64,000 nt of DNA from Herbiconiux sp. L3-i23 (GCF_023734115.1 NZ_AP025737.1:1550001-1614000), one strand, 5' to 3'. Positions 44,552-56,138 are shown, counted from the stretch's first letter. Notes: generated by a model not told the origin, from the sequence alone. A program made the numbers and translations.

Positions 44552-44914
44552 CTACGCCTGAATCTTCCCGCGGCGGACGCGGAGGGCGGTGAGCGCCTCG
44601 TCGAGGAGCTGCTCTGCTTCCTCTTCGGTGCGACGTTCCTTCACGTAGGCGAGATGGGTCTTGTACGGCTCTGTCTTGCCGACAGCCGGAGGGTTGTCCT
44701 TGTCGCGGCCGGCGGGGAGGCCGCTCGACGGGGAGTCGATCGTCTGCGGGATCTCCTCGTCGGGCACGTTCGCCGCGAAGTACCGGACGGTCTCGTTGCC
44801 GAGAGCGTCCCAGTAGGAGACCGCGACGCGGTCGGCGTGGAAGCCGTGATCCTGCTCGCCCATGGGGCCCGCGCCGACGCGGGATCCACGGATGGCGCTA
44901 CCACCTGAAGCCAT
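44552..44914 (-). CDS. rbpA: RNA polymerase-binding protein RbpA
   Basis: A 120-residue actinobacterial transcription factor that binds sigma-A and the RNA polymerase beta-prime subunit to aid open-complex formation. The N-terminal tail (SAIRGSRVGAGPMGEQDHGF) is followed by the core VSYWDALGNETVRYFAANVPDEEIP and, at residues 80-110, KTHLAYVKERRTEEEAEQLL, the sigma-interacting helix. Zinc-binding cysteines of some RbpA proteins are absent. The start is ATG 44914. Confidence 0.95.
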   Translation of the reverse strand: MASGGSAIRGSRVGAGPMGEQDHGFHADRVAVSYWDALGNETVRYFAANVPDEEIPQTIDSPSSGLPAGRDKDNPPAVGKTEPYKTHLAYVKERRTEEEAEQLLDEALTALRVRRGKIQA

Positions 44915-44964
44915 TACTGCCTCGATTCTGCATTGCGGCTACGGGCCGCACGGGGATGAGGGTG

Positions 44965-45216
44965 TCAGACCCCGGAGTCGAACCGGGTGATCAGACCGAG
45001 GACGACGATGCACGCCACCCACACCAGGCCGAGGATCACCGTGATGCGGTTCAGGTTGCGTTCGGCCACGCCGGAGGCACCGAGGTTGGATGTCACGCCG
45101 CCGCCGAACATGTCGGACAGCCCGCCGCCGCGTCCGCGGTGCAGCAGGATGAGCATGGTCAGCAGCAGGCTGGTGATGCCGAGCAGCACCTGCAGCACAA
45201 CCTGGAGGATCTCCAC
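44965..45216 (-). CDS. secG: Preprotein translocase subunit SecG
   Basis: An 83-residue membrane protein of the SecYEG translocon with two spans (VVLQVLLGITSLLLTMLILL and VILGLVWVACIVVLGLI) flanking the conserved loop HRGRGGGLSDMFGGG. GTG 45216 has AAAGG upstream. A TATACT hexamer 45 nt upstream and a terminator between it and tpiA indicate its own promoter, despite standing at the end of the gap-pgk-tpiA cluster. Confidence 0.95.
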   Translation of the reverse strand: MEILQVVLQVLLGITSLLLTMLILLHRGRGGGLSDMFGGGVTSNLGASGVAERNLNRITVILGLVWVACIVVLGLITRFDSGV

Positions 45217-45260
45217 GCGAAGCCTTTCGTCGCCTTGTCCGCAGGGAGCGGACCTAGAGA

Positions 45261-45266
45261 AGTATA
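45261..45266 (-). promoter_or_regulatory. -10 element of secG
   Basis: TATACT on the minus strand, which puts transcription start near 45254 and leaves a 38-nt leader. It lies directly after the tpiA terminator. Confidence 0.55.
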
Positions 45267-45279
45267 GACAGGGTCGGAT

Positions 45280-45309
45280 GCTCGCGCCGCGACGAATCGC
45301 GGCGCGAGC
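45280..45309 (-). terminator. Terminator of the gap-pgk-tpiA operon
   Basis: A perfect 13-bp stem (45280-45292/45297-45309) with a TTCG tetraloop on the transcribed strand, 8 nt after the tpiA stop. No U-tract follows. Confidence 0.8.
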
Positions 45310-45317
45310 GGCGTGGC

Positions 45318-46112
45318 TTACGCTCCGACGTGCTTCTTGAACCGGACGATGCTCGAGAACTCGGCGAGATCGAGGCTCGCCCCGCCGACGAGCGCCCCGT
45401 CGACGTCCTGCTCGCGCAGGAAGCCGGCGATGTTGCCGGACTTCACCGATCCGCCGTAGAGGATGCGGGTCGCGGCGGCCGTCTCGGCGGACAGGATCTC
45501 GGCGAGGAGGGCGCGGATCGCTCCGGCCACCTGTTGCGCCTGCTCGGGTGTCGCGGCCTGACCGGAGCCGATCGCCCAGACCGGCTCGTAGGCGACGACG
45601 ATGTCAGCGTCCGCGGGGACGCCCTCGAGTGCGACCCGCAGCTGGGCGACGGGCACCGCGCTCGGGCCGTGCGCTTCGAGGTCTTCGGCCGTCTCGCCGA
45701 CGCAGATCACCGGGACGAGCCCATGCCGCAGGGCGGCCTGCACCTTGGCGGCGACGATCTCGTCGGTCTCGCCGTGGTAGCTGCGACGCTCGGAGTGACC
45801 GATGATCACGTACTTCGCGTCGAGCGACGACAGGAACGCTCCTGAGATCTCACCGGTGTACGCGCCCGAGTCGTGGGCCGACAGGTCCTGCCCGCCGTAG
45901 GCGAGCTGGTACTTGTCCGCGGCGACGAGGGTCTGCACCGACCGGAGGTCGGTGAACGGCGGGAAGAGTGCGACCTCGGTCTCGCCGTAGTCGTGTCCGG
46001 CGTCCTTCAGAGTCCACGCGAGCTTCTGCACGAACGCGATCGCCTGCAGGTGATCGAGGTTCATCTTCCAGTTGCCCGCGATGAGCGGGACTCGGTTCAC
46101 TTGCCCTGCCAT
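45318..46112 (-). CDS. tpiA: Triosephosphate isomerase
   Basis: A 264-residue TIM-barrel enzyme that interconverts dihydroxyacetone phosphate and glyceraldehyde-3-phosphate. IAGNWKMN carries the active-site Asn and Lys, VIIGHSERR the electrophilic histidine, VAYEPVWAIGSG the catalytic glutamate, and ILYGGSVKSGN the phosphate loop. Its start lies 16 nt inside the 3' end of pgk, so translation is coupled. Confidence 0.98.
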   Translation of the reverse strand: MAGQVNRVPLIAGNWKMNLDHLQAIAFVQKLAWTLKDAGHDYGETEVALFPPFTDLRSVQTLVAADKYQLAYGGQDLSAHDSGAYTGEISGAFLSSLDAKYVIIGHSERRSYHGETDEIVAAKVQAALRHGLVPVICVGETAEDLEAHGPSAVPVAQLRVALEGVPADADIVVAYEPVWAIGSGQAATPEQAQQVAGAIRALLAEILSAETAAATRILYGGSVKSGNIAGFLREQDVDGALVGGASLDLAEFSSIVRFKKHVGA

Positions 46113-47299
46113 CCGAGGACCTCCAGTCCGGGGAGCTTCTTGCCTTCGAGGAATTCGAGGCTCGCGCCTCCACCGGTCGAGATGTGCCCGAACCGGTCGT
46201 CGTCGAACCCGAGGGCGCGGACCGCGGCGGCGGAGTCTCCCCCGCCGACGACCGAGAGCCCGTCGACCTCGGTGAGCGCCTGCGCGACCGCCTTCGTACC
46301 CGCCGCGAACGCATCGAACTCGAACACGCCCATCGGCCCGTTCCAGAACACGGTTCTCGACGCGGCGACGACCTCGGCGAACCGGGCGGATGTCTCGGGA
46401 CCGATGTCGAGACCGATGCCTGCGGCACCGAACGCGCCGCCCTCGATGTCGTCGGCCGGGCGCACCTCGTGCTCGGCGTCGGCGGCGAACTTCGAGGCCA
46501 CGACCACGTCGGTCGGGACGATCAAGTCGACCCCGAGCTCCTCCGCACGAGCGATGTACTCGCGCACCCGGTCGAGCTGGTCGGCCTCGAGGAGGCTCGC
46601 GCCGACCTTGTGGCCCTGAGCGGCGAGGAAGGTGAACAGCATCCCGCCACCGATCAGCAGCGAGTCGACCCGCGGCAGCAGGTGGTCGATGACCCCGAGC
46701 TTGTCGCTGACCTTCGATCCGCCGAGCACGACCGCGTACGGCTTCTCGGGCGTCTCGGTGAGCCGGTCGAGCACCTCCAGCTCGGAGGCGATCAGGGTGC
46801 CGGCGGCGCTCGGAAGCGCCTCCGCCAGCTCGTAGACGCTCGCCTGCTTGCGGTGCACGACCCCGAATCCGTCGGAGACCATGACGTCGCCGAGGGCGGC
46901 GAGCTCGGATGCGAACGAGGCGCGCTCGCCCGCATCCTTGCTCGTCTCGCGCGGGTCGAAGCGCAGGTTCTCGAGCAGGACGACGTCGCCCTCCACCGAG
47001 GAGATGTCCGCCGGGGGCGTCTCCACGAAGGTCACCGGCGCGCCGAGCAGCTCGCTCAGCCGCTGGGCGACCGGGGCGAGGCTGTACTTCGGGTTCGGTT
47101 CCCCGTCGGGGCGGCCGAGGTGCGAGCAGGCGATGACCGTGGCGCCCTTCCGGAGCAGCAGGTCGATCGTGGGCAGCGCGGCGCGGATGCGCCCGTCATC
47201 GGTGATCTCGCCGTCCTTCAGGGGGACGTTGAAATCGACGCGCACCACGACCCGCTTGCCCTCGAGGTCTCCGAGGGTGTCGATCGTGCGGAGGGTCAT
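46097..47299 (-). CDS. pgk: Phosphoglycerate kinase
   Basis: A 400-residue glycolytic kinase. The N-terminal domain has VVVRVDFNVPLKDG, CSHLGRPDG and VVLLENLRFDPRE; the C-terminal domain has VVLGGSKVSDKLGVID, FWNGPMGVFEFDAFAAGTKA and the nucleotide loop VVGGGDSAAAV with SHISTGGGASLEFLEG-like tail. The start is ATG 47299, 5 nt after the gap stop; the frame extending into gap is not homologous. Confidence 0.98.
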   Translation of the reverse strand: MTLRTIDTLGDLEGKRVVVRVDFNVPLKDGEITDDGRIRAALPTIDLLLRKGATVIACSHLGRPDGEPNPKYSLAPVAQRLSELLGAPVTFVETPPADISSVEGDVVLLENLRFDPRETSKDAGERASFASELAALGDVMVSDGFGVVHRKQASVYELAEALPSAAGTLIASELEVLDRLTETPEKPYAVVLGGSKVSDKLGVIDHLLPRVDSLLIGGGMLFTFLAAQGHKVGASLLEADQLDRVREYIARAEELGVDLIVPTDVVVASKFAADAEHEVRPADDIEGGAFGAAGIGLDIGPETSARFAEVVAASRTVFWNGPMGVFEFDAFAAGTKAVAQALTEVDGLSVVGGGDSAAAVRALGFDDDRFGHISTGGGASLEFLEGKKLPGLEVLGWQGK

Positions 47300-47304
47300 C
47301 GAAC

Positions 47305-48369
<1,065 letters not shown>

Positions 48370-48370
48370 T

Positions 48371-48409
48371 TACCGGCGCGGGAGCCTCTGTCGGCTCTCC
48401 GCGCCGGTA
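48371..48409 (-). terminator. Terminator hairpin after sodA
   Basis: Stem 48372-48386 with 48393-48408 (ACCGGCGCGG core, one bulged base) around a 6-nt loop, 15 nt beyond the sodA stop. Confidence 0.72.
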
Positions 48410-48423
48410 AAGAGCCTAGCCCT

Positions 48424-49050
48424 CTACGGGAGGACGATCAGGCCCTTGGTCCCCTGGCGGGCGGCGGCGAGACGCTCGCCCACGTTCTGCCAGTTCACGA
48501 TGTTCCAGAACGCCTTCACGTAGTCGGCGCGGACGTTTTTGTAATCGAGGTAGTAGGCGTGCTCCCAGACGTCGAGCATCAGGACCGGGATCGTCGCCGC
48601 GGGCACGTTGCCCTGCTGGTCGAAGAGCTGCTCGATGACGAGCTGCTCGCCGATGCTGTCCCAGGCGAGGAGCGCCCAACCGGAGCCCTGGACGCCGAGC
48701 GCGACGGCCGTGAACTGCGCCTGGAACTTGTCGAAGTCGCCGAACGCGTCGTCGATCGCCGCGGCGACCTCGCCCTCGGGGCGACCCTGGCTGTCGGGGG
48801 TCAGGTTCGTCCAGAAGATCGAGTGGTTGACGTGACCGCCGAGGTTGAACGCGAGGTCCTTCGACAGCTTGTTGATGTTCGCGAGGTTGCCCGAGTCGCG
48901 GGCTTCGGCGATCTGAGCGAGCGCAGTGTTGGCGCCGGTCACGTAGGTCTGGTGGTGCTTGCTGTGGTGCAGCTCCATGATCTGCGCGCTGATGTGCGGT
49001 TCGAGTGCCGCGTAGTCGTACGGCAACGCCGGCAAGGTGTACTCAGCCAT
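48424..49050 (-). CDS. sodA: Superoxide dismutase (Mn/Fe family)
   Basis: A 208-residue dismutase. Metal ligands are H28 (first His of [11 protein letters not shown]), the second His of [10 protein letters not shown], and D and H of [14 protein letters not shown]. The GG before HVNH and [10 protein letters not shown] favour manganese, but Mn/Fe choice is not certain. No signal peptide. AAGGA precedes the ATG by 5 nt. It stands alone between whiA and gap, an addition to the otherwise conserved cluster. Confidence 0.96.
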   Translation of the reverse strand: MAEYTLPALPYDYAALEPHISAQIMELHHSKHHQTYVTGANTALAQIAEARDSGNLANINKLSKDLAFNLGGHVNHSIFWTNLTPDSQGRPEGEVAAAIDDAFGDFDKFQAQFTAVALGVQGSGWALLAWDSIGEQLVIEQLFDQQGNVPAATIPVLMLDVWEHAYYLDYKNVRADYVKAFWNIVNWQNVGERLAAARQGTKGLIVLP

Positions 49051-49081
49051 AGAGTCCTTCTTCTTCCGTCTCGGCCCGGCA

Positions 49082-49122
49082 GGCGCTCGAACGAGCGCCC
49101 CTGGGTGTGCTCTTTCAGTCTA
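49082..49122 (-). promoter_or_regulatory. sodA upstream region: inverted repeat and -10
   Basis: TAGACT (49122-49117, minus strand) is a likely -10. Between it and sodA an 8-bp inverted repeat with a 2-nt centre (GGCGCTCG..CGAGCGCC, 49082-49099) would form a leader hairpin or operator. Confidence 0.45.
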
Positions 49123-49201
49123 TGGACCCGCGGAGAACGTGCGGTATTCCCTCAGAGAACCCTCGGGTTGCCTGACAATGAGCGCCGCCGGGCGGTCCGC
49201 G

Positions 49202-50176
49202 TCAGTCGAGGTCGGCGGGGAGATTTGCCTCGGTGCCGGGGATCCCCTGGTCAGCGGCCTTCTTGTCGGCCATCGCCAGCAGGCGGCGGATACGGCCGGC
49301 GACGGCGTCCTTCGTCATCGGAGGATCGGCGTGGTGGCCGAGCTCGTCGAGGCTCGCGTCGCGGTGCGCGAGGCGCAGCTCGCCCGCGTACTTCAGATGG
49401 TCGGGGATCGTCGGCCCGAGGATCTCGAGCGCACGCTCCACCCGGGCGCAGGCGGCGACGGCGGCCTGCGCCGATCGACGGAGGTTCGCGTCATCGAAGT
49501 TGACGAGGCGATTGGCCGTGGCGCGCACCTCGCGGCGCTGGCGCATCTCCTCCCAGTTGCGGCGGCTGGCACGGGCGCCCATGCGCTCGAGCATGTCGCC
49601 GATCGCCTCGCCGTCGCGGATGACGACGCGGTGCACACCGCGCACCTCGCGGGCCTTCGCCGGCACGCGGAGCCGGCTGGCGGCTCCGACGAGCGCCATC
49701 GCGGTCTCGTTGCCCGGGCACATGACCTCGAGGGCGGCCGAGCGACCCGGGTCGGTGAGCGTGCCGCGGGCGAGGAACGCGCCCCGCCAGATGGCCTCGA
49801 GGTCGTCGAGCGACCCCGTCGTGAGTCGGTTCGGCAGCCCGCGGATCGGTCGACGCCGTGCGTCGAGCAGACCCGTCTGTCGGGCGAGAGTCTCACCGCC
49901 GTCGATGACACGGACGACGTACGAATTGGTGCGACGCGTTCCCGAGGCCGAGATGACGGCCACGTCGCCGCGGACGCCGTACAACTCGGCGAGATCCTTG
50001 CGGACGCGCTTGGCGAGCTGCACCGAATCGAGCTCGGACTCCACCGCGATACGCCCCGAGATCAGGTGCAGACCTCCGGCGAATCGGAGGATCGTCGCCA
50101 ATTCCGCCGCTCGCACGGTGGTTTTACCCACATCGATCTTTGCGAGTTCGTCCTTGACGTCCGCGGTCAGTGCCAA
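49202..50176 (-). CDS. whiA: DNA-binding protein WhiA
   Basis: A 324-residue WhiA: an N-terminal LAGLIDADG-like homing-endonuclease domain without catalytic function and a C-terminal helix-turn-helix. [37 protein letters not shown] and [20 protein letters not shown]-like residues are recognisable, with the [25 protein letters not shown] near residue 280. In Streptomyces it controls sporulation; here, in a non-sporulating lineage, cell-division control is likelier. TTG 50176 has GGAGGA upstream. It lies 59 nt downstream of rapZ with no yvcK between. Confidence 0.95.
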   Translation of the reverse strand: MALTADVKDELAKIDVGKTTVRAAELATILRFAGGLHLISGRIAVESELDSVQLAKRVRKDLAELYGVRGDVAVISASGTRRTNSYVVRVIDGGETLARQTGLLDARRRPIRGLPNRLTTGSLDDLEAIWRGAFLARGTLTDPGRSAALEVMCPGNETAMALVGAASRLRVPAKAREVRGVHRVVIRDGEAIGDMLERMGARASRRNWEEMRQRREVRATANRLVNFDDANLRRSAQAAVAACARVERALEILGPTIPDHLKYAGELRLAHRDASLDELGHHADPPMTKDAVAGRIRRLLAMADKKAADQGIPGTEANLPADLD

Positions 50177-50235
50177 CTGCTCGTCCTCCAGCGCCTCAAT
50201 CGTGAACCTCCAGTCTTACATCCTGCTGAAGGGTG

Positions 50236-51147
50236 TCACTCCCGGCCGAGGTCCCGATGCTTGACGGTGACACCCACACCTGGCAACGAGCCGAGTCGCC
50301 GGGCGAGCTCCTCGATGATGGCGACCGAACGGTGTCGACCTCCGGTGCAGCCGACGGCGATCGTGGCGTGGCGCTTGTTCTCGCGCGAGTATCCGGCGAG
50401 CACCGGCTCGAGCATCGCGGCGAACCGGTCGACGAACTCCATCGCACCCTCTTGAGCGAACACGTACTCGCTGACATCGCTGTCGAGACCGGATCCCGGC
50501 CGCAGCTCGGGGATCCAGTAGGGATTCGGCAGGAAGCGGGCGTCGGCCACGATGTCGGCATCGGTCGGCACCCCGTATTTGTGCCCGAAACTCGCGAGCG
50601 TCACGCGGACGGCCGGTTCGTCGGCCTCGCCGAACAGCTCCGTTATCGTCGAGGCGAGCTGGTGCACGTTGAGCTCGGAGGTGTCGACGACGATGTCGGC
50701 CATCGCGCGCATCTGCGAGGTGCGCGTGCGTTCGGCGGTGATCCCGTCGAGGAGCGTGCCGCCGCCCTGGAGCGGATGCGGCCGGCGCACCTGCTCGAAG
50801 CGCCGCACGAGGGCGCTGTCGCTCGCGTCGAGGAAGAGCACCCGGATGGGCGTGCGGGAGCGCAGACCGCGCACCAGCTCGTCGATCTCGGAGAAGCGCG
50901 CACCCCCTCGGACGTCGACGATGACGGCCACCTTGGGGAGGCTGTCGCCGGCGTGCTCCGCGACGTCGATCAACGGGATGAGCATCTGCGGCGGCAGGTT
51001 GTCGACGACGTACCAGCCGACGTCCTCGAGCGCATTGCCCGCCGTCGTACGGCCCGCGCCGGACATGCCGGTGACGACGAGCACGGACTGGCCGGAGGAC
51101 TCGTCGGCGGTGGTCGGCGCCGCGGGTGGCGCGGGTCGGTCGCTCAT
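50236..51147 (-). CDS. rapZ: RapZ-family nucleotide-binding protein
   Basis: A 303-residue P-loop protein of the RapZ/YvcJ family. Walker A is VVTGMSGAGRTTAGNAL near residue 25, and DVGWYVVDNLPPQML, LDASDSALVRRFEQVRRPHPL and GCTGGRHRSVAIIEELA are family marks. In E. coli it adjusts amino-sugar synthesis through small RNAs, in Bacillus it has an NTPase role; the actinobacterial role is unknown. The start is ATG 51147, 36 nt after uvrC on the same strand. Confidence 0.95.
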   Translation of the reverse strand: MSDRPAPPAAPTTADESSGQSVLVVTGMSGAGRTTAGNALEDVGWYVVDNLPPQMLIPLIDVAEHAGDSLPKVAVIVDVRGGARFSEIDELVRGLRSRTPIRVLFLDASDSALVRRFEQVRRPHPLQGGGTLLDGITAERTRTSQMRAMADIVVDTSELNVHQLASTITELFGEADEPAVRVTLASFGHKYGVPTDADIVADARFLPNPYWIPELRPGSGLDSDVSEYVFAQEGAMEFVDRFAAMLEPVLAGYSRENKRHATIAVGCTGGRHRSVAIIEELARRLGSLPGVGVTVKHRDLGRE

Positions 51148-51183
51148 CGGCTCTGGTCATCCCCTCTCACCGGAGCCTCAAGC

Positions 51184-53160
51184 CTATCGAGCGCGGAGCC
51201 GCTCGTGGACCGTCTGCGCCGTCACCAGGCCGACGCCCTTCACCGCTGTGATCTCCTCGACACTCGCCTTCTTCAGCTTCGCGACCGACCCGAAGTGACG
51301 CAGCAGCTCCCGGACCCTGGCCGGTCCGAGCCCGGGGATCTCGCCGAGGACGCTCGTGATGTCCCGCCCGCGCCGTGCGCGCTGGTGGGTGATCGCGAAC
51401 CGGTGGGCCTCGTCGCGGATGCGTTGGATCATGAACAGCGCTTCGCTGTTGCGGGGAAGGATGATCGGGTAATCGGTGTCGGGCAGCCACACCTCTTCGA
51501 GCCGCTTCGCGATGCCGCAGATCTGGATGCCGGTGACTCCCGAGTCGCGCAGCGCCCGCGCGGCCGCCTGCACCTGCGGCTGTCCGCCGTCGACGATCAG
51601 CAGGTTGGGACGGTAGGAGAACTTGCCCGGCTTCTTCGGCGCCTGGGCGAGCTCCTCCTCCAGTTCGCGCAGTTCGTCGTCGGCCGATTCGTCGCCGTCG
51701 TCGCCAAGGGTCTCGACCGGGTCGATGCCGACGAGGGCCTCGAGCTCGGCCTCCTCGGAGTCGGGCTTGTCGAGATAGGACAGTCGCCTCGAGAGCACCT
51801 GATAGAGCGATTCGGTGTCGTCGGTCGAGTCGGCGACGTTGAACCGGCGGTACTGGTCCTTCTTCGGCAGCCCGTCCTCGAAGACGACCATCGACGCGAC
51901 GATGTTGGTGCCCGACAGATGCGAGACGTCGTAGCACTCCATCCGCAGTGGAGCCTCATCGAGCTCGAGCGCCTCCTGCAGATCGGTGAGCGCCTGGCTG
52001 CGGGCGACGTAGTCGGCGCTGCGCCGGGTCTTGTAGAGCCCGAGTGCCTGCTTGGCGTTGATCGTCGCCGTCTGCAGCAGGGCCGCCTTCTCGCCGCGCT
52101 GCGCCGCACGCAGCTTGACGCTCCCCCGACCGCGGATCTCGGAGAGCAGCTGCTCGAGCGCGTCGGCGTCGTCGGGGAGCTCCGGAACGATGATCTCGCG
52201 CGGCGGCGGCTCACCGCCGTCGTACGCGCTCTGCAGCACCGAGTCGACGAGGTCGGGCAGGCCGATGTCGAGCTCCTTGTCGACGACCCAGGAGCGGACA
52301 CCGCGCACCCGTCCACCCCGCACCCGGAACTGCTGCACGGCCGCGGCGAGCTCGTCGTGCTCGATGCCGAAGACGTCGGCGTCGACAGCGTCGGAGAGCA
52401 CGACGGCGCTCGACTCGAGCACGTTCTCGAGGGCGGCGAGACGGTCGCGCAGCACGGCGGCGCGTTCGAAGTCGAGATCGGCGGACGCCGCCTTCATCTC
52501 CGCCTGCAACCGGCTGATCATCCGCGGGTCGGGGTTGGCCATGAACGCGACGAACTGGTCGACGATGCGGCGGTGCTCCCCCACCGAGACCTTCATCGAG
52601 CAGGGCCCCCCGCACCGGCCGATCTGGCCCGGGAAGCAGGGCCTGCCCGTCTCCATCGCCCGCTTGTAGCTCGAGTCGGAGCAGGTGCGGATCGGGAACG
52701 CGCGCACCATCTGATCGATCGTCTCGCGGACGGCCCAGATCTTCGGATACGGGCCGAAGTAGCGGGCCCCCGGGATCTTGCGGTTACGGGTCACCATCAC
52801 CCGCGGCGCCTCGTCTCCGAGGGTCACCACCATGTACGGGTAGGTCTTGTCGTCGCGGAACTTGACGTTGTACGGCGGAGCGAACTCCTTGATCCACGTG
52901 TACTCGAGCTGCAGCGCCTCGAAGTCGGAGCCGACCACCGTCCACTGCACGCTCGATGCGTGGGTGACCATGTGCCGGGTGCGCTCGTGCAGGGTGTGCA
53001 GCGGCGCGAAGTAGTTGCTGAGCCGTGCCCGCAGGTTCTTCGCCTTGCCGACGTAGAGCACCCGCCCGGTTGCGTCCTGGAATCGGTAGACGCCGGGCTC
53101 GGTCGGGATCTCCCCCGCCTTCGGACGGTACGGGACCGTCGGCGATGTGCGTGTTGCCAT
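51184..53160 (-). CDS. uvrC: Excinuclease ABC subunit C
   Basis: A 658-residue nuclease of nucleotide excision repair. The GIY-YIG domain is [21 protein letters not shown] near residue 30, the cysteine cluster [13 protein letters not shown] follows, then the UVR motif region [23 protein letters not shown], the RNase H-like nuclease [20 protein letters not shown], and the terminal HhH motifs [13 protein letters not shown] and [15 protein letters not shown] 53160 has TAGCCT 7 nt upstream (leaderless). It lies 10 nt from the uvrA stop on the same strand. Confidence 0.97.
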   Translation of the reverse strand: MATRTSPTVPYRPKAGEIPTEPGVYRFQDATGRVLYVGKAKNLRARLSNYFAPLHTLHERTRHMVTHASSVQWTVVGSDFEALQLEYTWIKEFAPPYNVKFRDDKTYPYMVVTLGDEAPRVMVTRNRKIPGARYFGPYPKIWAVRETIDQMVRAFPIRTCSDSSYKRAMETGRPCFPGQIGRCGGPCSMKVSVGEHRRIVDQFVAFMANPDPRMISRLQAEMKAASADLDFERAAVLRDRLAALENVLESSAVVLSDAVDADVFGIEHDELAAAVQQFRVRGGRVRGVRSWVVDKELDIGLPDLVDSVLQSAYDGGEPPPREIIVPELPDDADALEQLLSEIRGRGSVKLRAAQRGEKAALLQTATINAKQALGLYKTRRSADYVARSQALTDLQEALELDEAPLRMECYDVSHLSGTNIVASMVVFEDGLPKKDQYRRFNVADSTDDTESLYQVLSRRLSYLDKPDSEEAELEALVGIDPVETLGDDGDESADDELRELEEELAQAPKKPGKFSYRPNLLIVDGGQPQVQAAARALRDSGVTGIQICGIAKRLEEVWLPDTDYPIILPRNSEALFMIQRIRDEAHRFAITHQRARRGRDITSVLGEIPGLGPARVRELLRHFGSVAKLKKASVEEITAVKGVGLVTAQTVHERLRAR

Positions 53161-53167
53161 CGACGCC

Positions 53168-53173
53168 AGGCTA
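53168..53173 (-). promoter_or_regulatory. Leaderless -10 element of uvrC
   Basis: TAGCCT on the minus strand followed by 7 nt and the ATG at 53160. It lies within the 3' end of uvrA. Confidence 0.45.
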
Positions 53174-56059
53174 CGATGCGCGCGAGAGCGACCGGGCCTC
53201 GCCGTAGAGGATCTCGGCGAGGAAGCGACCGGTGTGGCTCTCCTCGATGCCCGCGATCTTCTCCGGTGTGCCGCTCGCGACGACGGTGCCGCCACCGGAC
53301 CCGCCTTCGGGACCCATGTCGACGATCCAGTCGGACGACTTGATCACGTCGAGGTTGTGCTCGATGCAGATGACCGTGTTGCCCTTCTCGACGAGCGAGT
53401 TGAGCACCATCAGCAGCTTCTGCACGTCCTCGAAGTGCAGTCCCGTCGTCGGCTCGTCGAGCACGTAGACGGTGCGTCCGTTGGAGCGCCGCTGCAGTTC
53501 GGTCGCCAGCTTCACGCGCTGCGCCTCGCCACCGGAGAGCGTCGTGGCGCTCTGACCGAGGCGGACGTAGCCGAGGCCGACGTCGACGAGGGTCTTGAGG
53601 TAGCGGTGGATCGCGGAGATCGGCTCGAAGAACTCGGCGGCCTCGGAGATCGGCATGTCGAGGACCTCGGCGATGTTCTTGCCCTTGTAGTGCACGGCGA
53701 GGGTGTCGCGGTTGTAGCGGGCGCCCTGGCACACCTCGCAGACGACGTAAACGTCGGGAAGGAAGTTCATCTCGATCTTGATCGTGCCGTCGCCCTGGCA
53801 GTTCTCGCAGCGGCCGCCCTTGACGTTGAAGCTGAATCGGCCCGGCTGATAGCCGCGCGACTTCGCCTCGATGGTCTCGCTGAACAGGGTGCGGATGCGG
53901 TCGAACACGCCCGTGTAGGTGGCGGGATTCGATCGCGGGGTGCGTCCGATCGGCGCCTGGTCGACGTGCACCACCTTGTCGAGGTTGTCGACGCCGGTCA
54001 CCCTGGTGTGCTTGCCCGCGACCTTGCGCGCCCCGTTCAACCGGTTGGCGAGCACCCGGTAGAGGATGTCGTTCACGAGCGTGCTCTTGCCCGAGCCGCT
54101 GACACCGGTCACGGAGGTGAAGACTCCGAGCGGGAACTCGGCCGACACGTTCTTCAGGTTGTTCGCCTGCGCACCGACGACGGTCAGCATGCGCTTCCTG
54201 TCGATCTTGCGGCGCTTCTTCGGCGTCTCGATCGCGCGCCGGCCGGAGAGGTAGTCGCCCGTCACGGACTCGGTGTTGGTGAGCAGCGTGTCGTAGCCGC
54301 CCGAGTGGACGACCTTGCCACCGCCCTCGCCGGCGCCGGGGCCGATGTCGACGATCCAGTCGGCGGTGCGGATGGTGTCCTCGTCGTGCTCGACGACAAT
54401 GAGGGTGTTGCCGAGATCGCGCAGTTTGACGAGCGTGTCGATGAGCCGACGGTTGTCGCGCTGGTGCAGACCGATGCTCGGCTCGTCGAGCACGTAGAGC
54501 ACGCCGGTGAGCCCCGAACCGATCTGGGTCGCGAGGCGGATGCGCTGAGCCTCGCCTCCGGACAACGATCCCGCCGAACGGCTGAGCGTCAGATAGGTGA
54601 GTCCCACCTCCAGCAGGAACTCGAGGCGCACCCGGATCTCACGCAGCACCTGTGCGGCGATCTTCACGTCGCGCTCGTTGAGCGTGAGCCCGTTCACGAA
54701 CTCGCTCGCGTCCGAGAGGCTCAGGTCGGCGACCTCGGCGATGCTCCTGCCGTCGACGCGGACCGCGAGCACCTCGGGCTTGAGACGCTTGCCGTGGCAG
54801 ACCGCGCACGGCACCTCGCGCAGGTACTCGGCCCACCGCGCCCGCTGCGTGTCGGACTCGGCCTGCATGTAGTTGCGCTCGAGGTACGGGATCACGCCCT
54901 CGAAGCCCTGCGAGTAGGTGACCTCGCGGCCGAAGCGGTTCTTCCACCGCACGTGCACCTCGAAGTTGTTGCCCCGCAGGACCGCCTCCTGCGCTTCGGG
55001 GGCGAGCTTGTTCCACGGCGTGCTGAGGCTGAAGCCGAGGTCCTTCGCGAGCCCCTTGAGGAGGCGCTCGTAGTAGTTGTAGAGCCCCTTGCCCTGGCTG
55101 GTCCAGGGGATGATGACGCCGTCCTTGATGCTCAGGTCGGGGTCGCCGAGCAGCAGGTCGGCGTCGACCGCCATGCGGGTGCCGAGGCCGGAGCATTCGG
55201 GGCACGCGCCGAACGGGGCGTTGAACGAGAAGGTGCGCGGTTCGATCTCGGTGAGCTGAATCGGGTGCTGGTTCGGGCAGGACAGCTTCTCGCTGAACGT
55301 CTGCCACGCGGTGTCGCCCTCACGGTCGACGAAGTTGATCTGCACGATCCCGTCGGTGAGACGGAGCGCCGTCTCGAGCGAATCGGTGAGACGGGTGAGG
55401 AGGTCGTCGGAGGCGACGAGGCGGTCGACGACGACCGCGATGTCGTGCTTGTACTGCTTCTTCAGGGTCGGCGGGTCGCTCAGCTGCGCCATCTCGCCGT
55501 CGACCATGGCGCGGGAGAAGCCCTTCGCCGCGAGCTCCTTGAAGAGGTCGACGAACTCGCCCTTGCGCTGCTGCACGACCGGCGCCGTCACCTGGTATCG
55601 GGTGCCCGTCTCGAGCTCCATCAGCTGGTCGGCGATCTGCTGCACCGTCTGCCGCGAGATGACCTCGCCGCAGATCGGACAGTGCGGCACGCCGACGCGC
55701 GCCCACAGCAGACGCATGTAGTCGTAGATCTCGGTGATGGTGCCGACCGTGGAGCGCGGGTTGCGGTTGGTCGACTTCTGGTCGATCGAGACCGCGGGGC
55801 TCAGACCCTCGATGAAGTCGACGTCGGGGCGGTCGACCTGGCCGAGGAACTGCCGGGCGTACGCGGACAGCGATTCGACGTAGCGACGCTGCCCCTCGGC
55901 GAAGATGGTGTCGAACGCGAGGCTCGACTTGCCCGATCCGGAGAGCCCGGTGAACACGACGAGCGAGTCGCGCGGGATCTCGAGGTCGACGTCGCGGAGG
56001 TTGTGGACGCGTGCTCCGCGCACGCTGAGCTTGGGACCGGGAACGGGGGAAATCGGCAC
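53171..56059 (-). CDS. uvrA: Excinuclease ABC subunit A
   Basis: A 962-residue damage-recognition ATPase. Two ABC modules are visible: [21 protein letters not shown] near residue 35 and [20 protein letters not shown] near residue 650, with signatures [16 protein letters not shown] and [14 protein letters not shown]. Zinc modules are [19 protein letters not shown] and [32 protein letters not shown] 56059 follows TAGACT by 6 nt, a leaderless start. The full protein is intact. Confidence 0.98.
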   Translation of the reverse strand: MPISPVPGPKLSVRGARVHNLRDVDLEIPRDSLVVFTGLSGSGKSSLAFDTIFAEGQRRYVESLSAYARQFLGQVDRPDVDFIEGLSPAVSIDQKSTNRNPRSTVGTITEIYDYMRLLWARVGVPHCPICGEVISRQTVQQIADQLMELETGTRYQVTAPVVQQRKGEFVDLFKELAAKGFSRAMVDGEMAQLSDPPTLKKQYKHDIAVVVDRLVASDDLLTRLTDSLETALRLTDGIVQINFVDREGDTAWQTFSEKLSCPNQHPIQLTEIEPRTFSFNAPFGACPECSGLGTRMAVDADLLLGDPDLSIKDGVIIPWTSQGKGLYNYYERLLKGLAKDLGFSLSTPWNKLAPEAQEAVLRGNNFEVHVRWKNRFGREVTYSQGFEGVIPYLERNYMQAESDTQRARWAEYLREVPCAVCHGKRLKPEVLAVRVDGRSIAEVADLSLSDASEFVNGLTLNERDVKIAAQVLREIRVRLEFLLEVGLTYLTLSRSAGSLSGGEAQRIRLATQIGSGLTGVLYVLDEPSIGLHQRDNRRLIDTLVKLRDLGNTLIVVEHDEDTIRTADWIVDIGPGAGEGGGKVVHSGGYDTLLTNTESVTGDYLSGRRAIETPKKRRKIDRKRMLTVVGAQANNLKNVSAEFPLGVFTSVTGVSGSGKSTLVNDILYRVLANRLNGARKVAGKHTRVTGVDNLDKVVHVDQAPIGRTPRSNPATYTGVFDRIRTLFSETIEAKSRGYQPGRFSFNVKGGRCENCQGDGTIKIEMNFLPDVYVVCEVCQGARYNRDTLAVHYKGKNIAEVLDMPISEAAEFFEPISAIHRYLKTLVDVGLGYVRLGQSATTLSGGEAQRVKLATELQRRSNGRTVYVLDEPTTGLHFEDVQKLLMVLNSLVEKGNTVICIEHNLDVIKSSDWIVDMGPEGGSGGGTVVASGTPEKIAGIEESHTGRFLAEILYGEARSLSRAS

Positions 56060-56065
56060 CCGAAA

Positions 56066-56071
56066 AGTCTA
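56066..56071 (-). promoter_or_regulatory. Leaderless -10 element of uvrA
   Basis: TAGACT on the minus strand, followed by 6 nt and the GTG at 56059. No SOS-box-like palindrome was recognised nearby. Confidence 0.55.
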
Positions 56072-56138
56072 GGTCGACCCTCCGACATCGGTCCCCCGGT
56101 TCGCTGTCAGCAAGGTCTGCTCTCGGTCGGCATCGCGC

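Noticed and set aside
50233-53343. Open frame of over 1000 codons antisense to rapZ and uvrC
   Set aside because: Mirror frame of conserved genes without domain evidence.
56060-56138. SOS box (LexA site) upstream of uvrA
   Set aside because: No TCGAAC-N4-GTTCGA-like palindrome was found; the short leaderless promoter leaves little room.
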